A stretch of DNA of 64,000 nucleotides. It comes from JAUVRX01 sp049664225. GTDB taxonomy: Bacteria > Acidobacteriota > Thermoanaerobaculia > Multivoradales > JAHEKO01. The notes beneath the pieces were generated by a model that was given only the letters and a program-made list of their open reading frames with translations, was not told the DNA's origin and did no database searches. Positions 53,418 to 61,495 of this stretch are shown here, piece after piece. The stretch spans positions 230,209-294,208 of the forward strand of contig JBATEX010000190.1 of assembly GCA_049664225.1 (NCBI GenBank), read 5' to 3'. How positions within the stretch are numbered: position 1 is the first letter of the stretch; each line of letters starts with the position of its first letter. Made by a program: the position numbers and the translations under genes.

Positions 53418-55097
53418 GTGCTCAAGATGACAATAGGAATCCCTCGGGACTTCGCTCAATTCCTGCTGGTGGTTACGCTCGCCGTCGGGCTTCTCGGCTG
53501 TGCATCGGCCGGATCGTCCAACGCCTCTCGAGCCGTCACCGAGTCACCCTCGGCGATGATCGTTCAGGGTCAGGACGTCGAGATGGTGAGGCGCCTTGTC
53601 GTCAAGGTGGGCGGTACAGTGACGCACGAGCTCGGCATCATTCATGCCGTCGGCGGCCAGCTCACACCAACCCAGCGAACGGCCCTGGTGGAGCTCGATC
53701 CCGACCTGCGCATCTTTGAAGACTCGACCGTCGAGACCAGCGCCAAGGGAGGCAACGGAAAGGGCAAGGGCAAAGGTCCGTACAAGACGCAAAGCTCACT
53801 GACCTCTCTGATCGACGCTGATCTCCTCCATCAGGAAGGTATCACCGGCTCGGGCGTGACGATCGCGGTCCTCGATACCGGGATGTGGGGAGACGATCCG
53901 ATCGCGCAGGATTCTCAGGGAAGAGACCGAATTCTGGCGGTCTTCAACGCCTCGACAAACGAAGGCTCCCACGCCGGAACGGCAGACAAAAGTGGACATG
54001 GGACTCACGTGACCAGTCTCATGGCCAATAGCAAGCCCAATGGCACCGGCGATTTCAACGGCGTAGCCCCTGATGTCGACCTGATCTCCATCCAAGCCTT
54101 CGACGCCGTAGGCCACGGCACCTACGCCGACGTGATTCGGGGCATCGACTGGGCGGTGGCCAACAAGAATCTCTATGGCATCCGGGTTTTGAATCTCTCC
54201 TTCAGCGCTCCGCCTCAGTCCTACTACTGGGACGACCCTCTCAACCAGGCCGTGATGGCCGCCTGGCGCTCAGGTATCGTCGTGGTCGCCTCGGCCGGCA
54301 ACACGGGGCCCGATCCCATGACCGTCGGCGTGCCCGGCAACGTGCCCTACATCATCACCGTCGGTGCCATGTCCGACAACTTCACGCCCGACGACCGCAC
54401 CGATGACATCCTGGCATCCTTCTCCTCGGTCGGGCCAACCTACGAAGCCTTCGTCAAGCCCGAGATTGTCGCTCCTGGCGGCCACCTGCTGGGCAGCATG
54501 CAGAGAAAGGTCAAGATCGCCAAGCAGCACCCCGATTTTCACGATGGCGGAAGCTACTTCACCATGTCGGGAACCTCGCAGGCGACAGCGGTTGTCAGCG
54601 GTGTCGCGGCTCTGATGCTGCAGGCCGACCCATCCATGACGCCCGATGACGTCAAGTGCCGGCTGATGGCCTCGGCTCGGCCAGCCGTCAACGACCAGGG
54701 AGCTCTGGCCTATTCGATCTTCCAGCAGGGTGCCGGCGTGGTCAACGCCTACGACGCGGCGTATGCGACCGTCGCCGGCTGCGCCAATCAAGGCCTCGAG
54801 ATCGATCTGGACCTGGCTGGAATCGAGCACTATGCGGGCCTCGCACGCCTGGCCGAGGACGGCTGCTACTACATTCTCGACCACGACGGCTTTGTCTGGT
54901 CCGACGGCTTCGTCTGGTCGGATGGCTTCGTCTGGAGCGATGGCTTTGTCTGGTCCGACGGCTTCGTCTGGTCCGACGGCTTCGTCTGGAGCGATGGCTT
55001 CGTCTGGTCCGACGGCTTTGTTTGGTCCGACGGCTTTGTTTGGTCGGACGCCTTGAATGAGTCCGCCTCGATCAACGTCTGGGTCGAGCAGGAGTAG
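53418..55097 (+). CDS. S8 subtilisin-like lipoprotein peptidase 5 with WSDGFV array
   Basis: 559 residues from GTG at 53418 (GAGG 9 bases upstream); ATG at 53367 or 53427 are alternatives. The lipobox LLGC follows hydrophobic FLLVVTLAVG, so the protein is probably lipid-anchored. I9-like propeptide MIVQGQDVEMVRRLVVKVGG. Triad AVLDTGMW, GHGTHVTSL, GTSQATAVVSG. A GKGKGKG linker follows the propeptide. Tail: AGLARLAEDGCYYI, HDGFV, eight WSDGFV units, NVWVEQE. Gap of 54 bases after peptidase 4. Confidence 0.92.
   Translation: MLKMTIGIPRDFAQFLLVVTLAVGLLGCASAGSSNASRAVTESPSAMIVQGQDVEMVRRLVVKVGGTVTHELGIIHAVGGQLTPTQRTALVELDPDLRIFEDSTVETSAKGGNGKGKGKGPYKTQSSLTSLIDADLLHQEGITGSGVTIAVLDTGMWGDDPIAQDSQGRDRILAVFNASTNEGSHAGTADKSGHGTHVTSLMANSKPNGTGDFNGVAPDVDLISIQAFDAVGHGTYADVIRGIDWAVANKNLYGIRVLNLSFSAPPQSYYWDDPLNQAVMAAWRSGIVVVASAGNTGPDPMTVGVPGNVPYIITVGAMSDNFTPDDRTDDILASFSSVGPTYEAFVKPEIVAPGGHLLGSMQRKVKIAKQHPDFHDGGSYFTMSGTSQATAVVSGVAALMLQADPSMTPDDVKCRLMASARPAVNDQGALAYSIFQQGAGVVNAYDAAYATVAGCANQGLEIDLDLAGIEHYAGLARLAEDGCYYILDHDGFVWSDGFVWSDGFVWSDGFVWSDGFVWSDGFVWSDGFVWSDGFVWSDGFVWSDALNESASINVWVEQE
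54897..55040 (+). repeat. Hexapeptide array, peptidase 5 (8 units)
   Basis: Eight 18-base units coding WSDGFV. Confidence 0.95.
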
Positions 55098-55156
55098 CAA
55101 CCCTCAGATTCCCGCCAAACTCCCTCCCCATCTCCCTCCCCAAGCCCCACCTCTCC

Positions 55157-55181
55157 CGGCCGGCGAACTTCTCGCCGGCCG
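55157..55181 (+). terminator. Conserved intergenic hairpin after peptidase 5
   Basis: The stem CGGCCGGCGA/TCGCCGGCCG with loop ACTTC; the same position and leader tract as after peptidases 3 and 8. Confidence 0.6.
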
Positions 55182-55403
55182 CCGTGCTTTCAGGCGGTCT
55201 CTCGGTCAGAGGTCGCCGCCTTCGTTCGGCACCGATTCTTGTCCGAAGTCGCCGTTTCTTTTCGGCACCGACTCTTTCCCGACGACACCATTCCTTTCCT
55301 CGAGCTGAGAGCAGGCCGCCGGGCTTTTCGTGAGCTACTCAGAAAGCCCATCAGTAGGCGCATTCTGGACCCTGGTGGCCATCAAGCCATGTACAACTCT
55401 CGA

Positions 55404-55419
55404 TGGTATGGCGGTTGCT
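55404..55419 (+). promoter_or_regulatory. Sigma54 (-24/-12) promoter 3
   Basis: TGGTATGGCGGTTGCT with GG-N10-GC, 88 bases before peptidase 6. AAGAAACGG begins 31 bases after its last base. Confidence 0.85.
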
Positions 55420-55506
55420 GTAGAAGCGAGTGCATTGAACGACACCGAGAAGAAACGGAATCTACCGACGCCAACCAACGACCACGCAATACCCAAGGAC
55501 ACCGTC

Positions 55507-57678
55507 ATGAAAACCACTACACAAACATCAACTACCCTCATCGCGGTTCTTGTGGCGCTAGTCGTGTTGTCTGTGCCCGGAATCTCGGTTGCCGGTGGCA
55601 CGGCTCCGGCCCAGGGCAGCGGCCGACTCGAGATCAGCGGCAACAAGGTCAAATGGACTCTCACCAACGAAACCGGCAGCCGCATCTATCTCGAGGATCT
55701 GCATCTCGAATGGCCGGAGGCCAATGGCTCGGTGAAAAAGATCAAGCTCGCGGGCGACGTCTACAGACGTTTCGCCTCCCCTCCGTCGCTCCATGTCGAA
55801 GGTCTGTGGGACGGCAATCTCGACGATCGCAAGATCGATCCCTACCAGGTCAAAGCCCTGGAGATCGAGTTCGAGAACGACGCTGAGCTGCTGGTCAACG
55901 ACTACTTTCTGGAGGCTGACTTCGGAGGCGGCAGCTCTCTGGTCTTCATCCCATTCTCGGCGGACTGCCCGATCCGGGTCAGTGGCAATCTCGCGCTGAG
56001 CGGCGACAAGGCAAAGCTCGCCTTCACCAACGATGGCGACTCGACCGAGTACCTTGCAGATCTACAGATCGGCTGGCCGGCGATCAACGGCCAGCTCGAG
56101 AAGGTCAAGTGGGACGGCCACACCCTGTGGGAAGAGCTGAGCCCGGCCCCAACGCTGACCGTCGACGCTGTGTCGCAGGTGAGCTCCAGCGATCGTAGGA
56201 TCGATCCGGGTCACACCGGGTATCTCGAAGTGCAGTTTGCAGGCGACGTGGATCCGATGGCGGATCGCTACCAGATCCAGACCGACTTCGGGGCTGACTG
56301 CTCGTTGATCTTCACGCCCAACGGCGCCCGAGCTACCGGCGTCACGCCCTTCGATGCCTCATACGTCATCTATGCCGACATCCTGCAATCACAAGGAATC
56401 ACCGGCGACGGAGTGACGGTGGCCGTCGTCGATACCGGTATCTGGCAGGAATCTCGGCTCAAGAAGAACCGTCATGATGACGACCGCATCGTGGCCGAAT
56501 ACAACGCCCTTAAAAACGAAACGGGTAAAGGAAAAACCAAGGACAAGAACGGCCACGGCACCCACGTCGCCAGTCTCGTCTCCAACAGCGAGCGATTCGA
56601 GAACACTTTCTTCGCCGGAGTGGCGCCGGACGTAAATCTGGTGGTGGTGCAGGGGTTCGATGAGGAGGGCAAGGGTCGCTACGCCGACGTGATCCGCGGA
56701 CTCGACTGGATCCTGCAGAACAAGAATGCCTACGACATCCGCGTCGCGAATCTCTCCTTCAGCGCGCAGCCTCAGTCGTTCTACTGGGATGACCCACTGA
56801 ACCAGGCGGTCATGGCCCTGTGGGATGCAGGAATCGTCGTCGTGGCCTCCGCCGGGAACGGCGGCCCGGATCCAATGACCATCGGTGTTCCGGGGAACAT
56901 CCCGTATCTGATTACCGTTGGAGCCATGTCGGATGCCGTGACGCCCGAGAACTACGGCGACGACTTCCTGGCCTCTTTCTCAGCTACCGGTCCGACCTAC
57001 GAAGGCTTCGTCAAGCCCGAGCTGGTAGCTCCCGGCGGCCACCTGCGGGGTGTGATGGACAAGGGTGGTCACATCGCCAAAAAGCACCCCAATTTCCATG
57101 ATCGCGGTAAGTACTTCACCATGTCGGGCACGTCGCAGGCAGCGGCGGTGACCAGCGGTGTGGTGGCGCTCATGCTGCAGGCTGACCCAACACTCACCCC
57201 AGACGAGGTGAAGTGTCGGCTGATGTCCTCGGCTCGGCCCGCCATCGACTCGCAAGGCTCGCTGGCCTACTCGGTCTTTCAGCAGGGCGCGGGAATGATC
57301 GACGCCTATGGGGCCACCTACTCGAGCGATGCCGGGTGCGCCAATCGCGGTCTCGACGTCGGCAAGGACCTGGCTGGCCTCGAACACTACCGGGGCCGCG
57401 CCAATCAGTGGACCGATGGTGCCTACTACCTCGACGGCATGGAGGGCGACGGCTACAGCTGGACTGGAGGATTCATGTGGAGCGATGGCTTCATGTGGTC
57501 CGACGGCTTCATGTGGTCCGACGGTTTCATGTGGTCCGATGGCTTTCTGTGGAGCGATGGCTTCATGTGGTCCGATGGCTTCATGTGGTCCGACGGCTTC
57601 CTGTGGAGCGATGGCTTCATGTGGTCCGATTCCCTGACCGAGACCGTCGGCATCAACGTCTGGGTCGAGCAGGAATAG
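55507..57678 (+). CDS. S8 subtilisin-like peptidase 6 with two N-terminal beta domains and WSDGFM array
   Basis: 723 residues from the ATG at 55507 (AAGGA 7 bases upstream). Signal peptide at about 1-29. It has no I9-like propeptide; instead two domains of about 115 residues related to those in peptidase 3 (LEISGNKVKWTLTNETGS...LHLEWP, and LALSGDKAKLAFTNDGDS...LQIGWP) come first. Triad AVVDTGIW, GHGTHVASL, GTSQAAAVTSG. After RGRANQWTDGAYYLDGMEGDGYSWTGGFM come eight WSDGF(M/L) units and NVWVEQE. The missing propeptide suggests a different folding or activation route. Confidence 0.92.
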   Translation: MKTTTQTSTTLIAVLVALVVLSVPGISVAGGTAPAQGSGRLEISGNKVKWTLTNETGSRIYLEDLHLEWPEANGSVKKIKLAGDVYRRFASPPSLHVEGLWDGNLDDRKIDPYQVKALEIEFENDAELLVNDYFLEADFGGGSSLVFIPFSADCPIRVSGNLALSGDKAKLAFTNDGDSTEYLADLQIGWPAINGQLEKVKWDGHTLWEELSPAPTLTVDAVSQVSSSDRRIDPGHTGYLEVQFAGDVDPMADRYQIQTDFGADCSLIFTPNGARATGVTPFDASYVIYADILQSQGITGDGVTVAVVDTGIWQESRLKKNRHDDDRIVAEYNALKNETGKGKTKDKNGHGTHVASLVSNSERFENTFFAGVAPDVNLVVVQGFDEEGKGRYADVIRGLDWILQNKNAYDIRVANLSFSAQPQSFYWDDPLNQAVMALWDAGIVVVASAGNGGPDPMTIGVPGNIPYLITVGAMSDAVTPENYGDDFLASFSATGPTYEGFVKPELVAPGGHLRGVMDKGGHIAKKHPNFHDRGKYFTMSGTSQAAAVTSGVVALMLQADPTLTPDEVKCRLMSSARPAIDSQGSLAYSVFQQGAGMIDAYGATYSSDAGCANRGLDVGKDLAGLEHYRGRANQWTDGAYYLDGMEGDGYSWTGGFMWSDGFMWSDGFMWSDGFMWSDGFLWSDGFMWSDGFMWSDGFLWSDGFMWSDSLTETVGINVWVEQE
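57478..57621 (+). repeat. Hexapeptide array, peptidase 6 (8 units)
   Basis: Eight 18-base units coding WSDGFM, with WSDGFL in units 4 and 7. Confidence 0.95.
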
Positions 57679-57723
57679 TCCTGAACAGGCATTCAATCCG
57701 ACAAACCCCTATCGAGGTACGTC

Positions 57724-59376
57724 ATGCATACACTTCTCAAAACGGCCTTCACCACCGGCACTTGCTGCTTGCTCGCCTTCGGCTTGCTGGCTTGCGCTGC
57801 GGCGACACCGCAACCTGACACCGCATCGATCGCGGAATCCAGCAGCTCCGTCATCGTCCAGGGGCCGGATCTCGATACGGTCAAGCGGCTGGTCGTCGAG
57901 GTCGGCGGTACTGTGACCCATGAGCTGGCCATCATTCATGCCGTCGGAGCGCAGTTGACGGCGACACAGCAGGGCCGCCTCATGGCGCTGGCCTCCGACC
58001 TGAAGATCTACGTTGATGGGACTGTAGAGACCAGTGGCCGCGGCAATGACAAGACTGGTGACACGGTCCTGCTCGACGATGACAACGGGACCGATCCCTA
58101 CACCGGCAACGAGTGGCTCTGGGAGCCAACCGTTCAGACCACGCCTGCGGCCATGCTGCAGGCCGACGTTCTGCATCAGGAGGGGATTACCGGCTTGGGA
58201 GTTACCGTCGCCGTCCTCGATACCGGCCTGCACGACTTTGCCCCCGTCATGTATCGAGATGGCCAGCCCCGAGTCCTCGGACATTACAACGCCACCCGCA
58301 ACAAGGTCTGGAACAATCCCCTTCGCCACAGCGACGGCAACGGCCACGGTGGACATGTCAACGGATTGATCGTCAATCGCGAGGTGCACGGTCCAACGGG
58401 CACCTTCTATGGCCTGGCCCCGGGCGCCGATCTGGTTGTCGTCAAGGCGTTCGACGATCAGGGTCAGGGTACCTATAGCGACGTCATCGCCGGAATCGAC
58501 TGGATTGTCAACAACAAGGACGCCTACGGCATCGGCGTTCTCAACCTCTCCTTCAGCGCTCCGCCGCGCTCCCACTACTGGGACGATCCCCTGAACCAGG
58601 CGGTGATGGCAGCCTGGCAGGCGGGCATCGTGGTGGTGGCCTCGGCCGGCAACCTCGGGCCCGATCCGATGACCATCGGCGTCCCCGGCAACGTGCCTTA
58701 TGTCATCACCGTCGGCGCCATGACCGACAACTACACACCCGACGACGCCAGTGATGACCTGCTGGCTTCGTTTTCGTCAGCCGGGCCCACCTTCGAAGCC
58801 TTTGTCAAACCGGAGATCGTGGCCCCTGGAGGCCATGTCGTCTCCTCGATGGGCTGGTGGACGACGATCGCCGAGGAGCATCACGAATTCCACAACGGCG
58901 GCGACTACTTCGTCATGTCCGGCACTTCCCAAGCAGCGGCGATCGTCTCTGGCGTAGCCGCGTTGCTGCTCGAGGCCGACCCCTCCCTGACCCCCGATGA
59001 CGTCAAGTGCCGCTTGATGGCTTCCGGGCGTCCGGCCATCGACCCTGAGGGCGCCCTCGCCTACTCGATCTTCCAGCAGGGAACCGGTCTGGTCAACGCC
59101 TACGACGCCGTCTATTCCACCGCCAGCGGCTGCGCCAACCAAGGACTCGACATCGACCTGGATCTGGCTGGAGTCGAGCACTACGCCGGCCTGGCTCGCC
59201 AGGCAGACGACGGTACCTACCACATCCTCGGACCCGATGGGTTTGTCTGGTCCGATGGTTTCGTGTGGAGTGACGGCTTCGTCTGGTCCGATGGCTTCGT
59301 TTGGTCGGATGGTTTCGTCTGGTCCGACGCCCTCGCCGAACCTGCCTCGATCAACGTCTGGGTCGAACAGGAGTAA
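57724..59376 (+). CDS. S8 subtilisin-like lipoprotein peptidase 7 with WSDGFV array
   Basis: 550 residues; GAGGT just upstream. Lipobox LLAC after CCLLAFG, so lipid-anchored. Propeptide VIVQGPDLDTVKRLVVEVGG, then DPYTGNEWLWEPTVQTTPAAML, a segment shared with peptidase 10. Triad AVLDTGLH, GHGGHVNGL, GTSQAAAIVSG. Tail AGLARQADDGTYHI, PDGFV, four WSDGFV units (the shortest array), NVWVEQE. It stops 4 bases before the start of peptidase 8, whose ribosome site AGGAG is in this gene's last codons. Confidence 0.93.
   Translation: MHTLLKTAFTTGTCCLLAFGLLACAAATPQPDTASIAESSSSVIVQGPDLDTVKRLVVEVGGTVTHELAIIHAVGAQLTATQQGRLMALASDLKIYVDGTVETSGRGNDKTGDTVLLDDDNGTDPYTGNEWLWEPTVQTTPAAMLQADVLHQEGITGLGVTVAVLDTGLHDFAPVMYRDGQPRVLGHYNATRNKVWNNPLRHSDGNGHGGHVNGLIVNREVHGPTGTFYGLAPGADLVVVKAFDDQGQGTYSDVIAGIDWIVNNKDAYGIGVLNLSFSAPPRSHYWDDPLNQAVMAAWQAGIVVVASAGNLGPDPMTIGVPGNVPYVITVGAMTDNYTPDDASDDLLASFSSAGPTFEAFVKPEIVAPGGHVVSSMGWWTTIAEEHHEFHNGGDYFVMSGTSQAAAIVSGVAALLLEADPSLTPDDVKCRLMASGRPAIDPEGALAYSIFQQGTGLVNAYDAVYSTASGCANQGLDIDLDLAGVEHYAGLARQADDGTYHILGPDGFVWSDGFVWSDGFVWSDGFVWSDGFVWSDALAEPASINVWVEQE
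59248..59319 (+). repeat. Hexapeptide array, peptidase 7 (4 units)
   Basis: Four 18-base units coding WSDGFV, the shortest array in the cluster. Confidence 0.95.
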
Positions 59377-59380
59377 TGCC

Positions 59381-61132
59381 ATGAAACGCCTCAAGTCAAT
59401 CTCGTTTGCCTGGCTGACTGCTCCGGCGGCACTCGCCTGCCTGTTGCTGGTCGGCAGCCCACCTGCCGAGCTAGTAACACCGGCCGCCCCCGACACCAGC
59501 TACATCGTCCAATCGGGGAGTGTCGCGGAAGCGACTCGACTCGTCGAAGAAGCCGGGGCCACAGTAAGTCACGAGCTAGGGATCATCAACGCGGTTGGAG
59601 TCGTAGCGACCCACGATCAACTCGAAGCGCTGCGGGGCCGATCCACCGCCTTGCGTATCTATCCCAACCAGAAGGCTGTGGTGGCGAAAAAGGGAGGTAA
59701 CAAGGGAGGAAAAACCCCCCTCCTGGTCGACCCGGACAGCGTCTACCCCACCATGGTCGGTGCGGACCTCCTGCACGAACAGGGCATTACCGGGACCGGT
59801 GTCACGATGGCTGTTATCGACAGCGGAATGTCCAACAGCGCGTACATGACTTATGACGACTCCCACCAGTGGCGCCTGCTTGCACGTTACAACGCCATCA
59901 CGGACCAAATGGATCGCCTGGGAAACGAGGATGTCGTCATCTATGGCGTCTATGGCGGCAACGACTCCAACGGTCACGGGACCCACGTCGGCTCGATCGC
60001 TTTCAGCATCAACACGACTCTCTTCGACCCGAACACCGGCGAGTACTCCGGCCTTTACCACGGCGTCGCCCCCGGAGTGGAAGTGGTTAGCGTCAAGGCC
60101 TTCGACCGTGACGGGTCCGGCTCCTATGCCGACGTCATCCGTGCTCTCGATTGGATTGTGACCTACAAAGATGTCTACGGTATCCGGGTCCTGAACCTCT
60201 CCTTCAGCGCCGAACCGCAGTCCCACTACTGGGACGATCCGCTCAATCAGGCGGTGATGGCGGCTTGGCGGGCAGGCATTGTGGTCGTGGCTTCGGCCGG
60301 CAACGCGGGCCCCGATCCCATGACCATCGGTGTACCAGGAAACGTTCCCTACATCATCACCGCCGGCGCAATGACCGACTACTACACCCACCCCAACGAG
60401 AACCAGACGGATGACCGTCTGGCCTCGTTCTCGTCTGCCGGCCCAACCTTTGAAGGTTTCGTGAAACCAGAGCTCGTGGCACCAGGCGGACACATTCTTG
60501 GCATGGTCCCCTATTCGTCTGCGCTGTCCACCGACCATCCAGAGTTCTACGATCCCGAGCACGAGTTCTTTACGATGTCGGGCACCTCGCAAGCGGCAGC
60601 GGTGGTCAGCGGGGTTGCTTCGCTACTGTTGCAGACAGAGCCTTGGCTCACCCCGGACGACGTCAAGTGCAGACTGATGGCCTCGGCGAATCCGGCGGTC
60701 GAGGATGATGGCACCCTGGCCTATTCGGTCTTCCAGCAGGGCAGCGGGATGGTCAACGCCTACGACGCCGTCTATGCGACCGACTCCGGCTGCGCCAACC
60801 GAGGTCTCGACATCGATCTCGACCTAGCCGGATCCCAGCACTACCGCGGACGGGCGAATCAATGGCCCGACGGCAGCTACTATATCGACGGACTGGAAGG
60901 CGATGGCTTCCTGTGGAGCGATGGCTTCCTCTGGAGTGACGGCTTCCTGTGGAGCGACGGCTTCTTCTGGAGCGATGGTTTTCTCTGGAGTGATGGCTTC
61001 CTGTGGAGCGATGGCTTCCTCTGGAGCGACGGCTTCTTCTGGTCTGACGCCTTCGTCGAATTCGACGGTTTCCTCTGGTCCGATGCCTTGACCGAGCCCG
61101 CCTCCATCAACGTCTGGGTCGAGCAAGAATAG
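59381..61132 (+). CDS. S8 subtilisin-like peptidase 8 with WSDGFL array
   Basis: 583 residues from the ATG at 59381; AGGAG 7 bases upstream lies inside peptidase 7, so the two are translationally coupled. Signal peptide at about 1-28. Propeptide YIVQSGSVAEATRLVEEAGA. Triad AVIDSGMS, GHGTHVGSI, GTSQAAAVVSG. A longer loop (SINTTLFDPNTGEYSGLYHG) follows the His. Tail RGRANQWPDGSYYIDGLEGDGF, seven WSDGF(L/F) units, AFVEFDGFLWSDA, NVWVEQE: the layout of peptidase 3. Confidence 0.93.
   Translation: MKRLKSISFAWLTAPAALACLLLVGSPPAELVTPAAPDTSYIVQSGSVAEATRLVEEAGATVSHELGIINAVGVVATHDQLEALRGRSTALRIYPNQKAVVAKKGGNKGGKTPLLVDPDSVYPTMVGADLLHEQGITGTGVTMAVIDSGMSNSAYMTYDDSHQWRLLARYNAITDQMDRLGNEDVVIYGVYGGNDSNGHGTHVGSIAFSINTTLFDPNTGEYSGLYHGVAPGVEVVSVKAFDRDGSGSYADVIRALDWIVTYKDVYGIRVLNLSFSAEPQSHYWDDPLNQAVMAAWRAGIVVVASAGNAGPDPMTIGVPGNVPYIITAGAMTDYYTHPNENQTDDRLASFSSAGPTFEGFVKPELVAPGGHILGMVPYSSALSTDHPEFYDPEHEFFTMSGTSQAAAVVSGVASLLLQTEPWLTPDDVKCRLMASANPAVEDDGTLAYSVFQQGSGMVNAYDAVYATDSGCANRGLDIDLDLAGSQHYRGRANQWPDGSYYIDGLEGDGFLWSDGFLWSDGFLWSDGFFWSDGFLWSDGFLWSDGFLWSDGFFWSDAFVEFDGFLWSDALTEPASINVWVEQE
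60914..61039 (+). repeat. Hexapeptide array, peptidase 8 (7 units)
   Basis: Seven 18-base units coding WSDGFL, with WSDGFF in units 3 and 7. Units 1-3 and 5-7 are nearly the same block. Confidence 0.95.
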
Positions 61133-61192
61133 GAACCCCCTTTATCCCACCCCAACTCCTTCCCCACTCCCCTCCTCACCTCCCACCTCTCC

Positions 61193-61217
61193 CGGCCGGC
61201 GAACTCCTCGCCGGCCG
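61193..61217 (+). terminator. Conserved intergenic hairpin after peptidase 8
   Basis: The stem CGGCCGGCGA/TCGCCGGCCG with loop ACTCC, after the same CT-rich tract as before. Confidence 0.6.
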
Positions 61218-61305
61218 CGTGCCTGTGAGCCCGCCACTTCTTTGCGCGTCACGATTCACTCGCGCTCAGTATTTCGTCGTCGGACTCACCAGTCCTTTCC
61301 GAGGA

Positions 61306-61320
61306 GGTGCCAGCCGATTC
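61306..61320 (+). repeat. REP-like 15-mer copy upstream of promoter 4
   Basis: GGTGCCAGCCGATTC, identical to 39701-39715, 77 bases before the fourth -24/-12 promoter. Confidence 0.55.
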
Positions 61321-61396
61321 CAGCGAGCGAGGAGTATCCCCTTTGGAATCCAGGTTTTCGAGCCCTTGCAGCCGCTGCTACATGTGCATCTATCGA

Positions 61397-61412
61397 TGGT
61401 ATGGCAGTTGCT
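61397..61412 (+). promoter_or_regulatory. Sigma54 (-24/-12) promoter 4
   Basis: TGGTATGGCAGTTGCT with GG-N10-GC, 84 bases before peptidase 9. AAGAAACGG begins 31 bases after its last base. Upstream TTTTCGAGCCCTTGCAGCCG parallels promoter 2. Confidence 0.85.
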
Positions 61413-61495
61413 GCTCTTGTCGGGAGAACCCGAACTTCGGGGAAGAAACGGATGCCAGCCACCAACGCAGCCTTAGCCAACGAAAGGACGCGATC

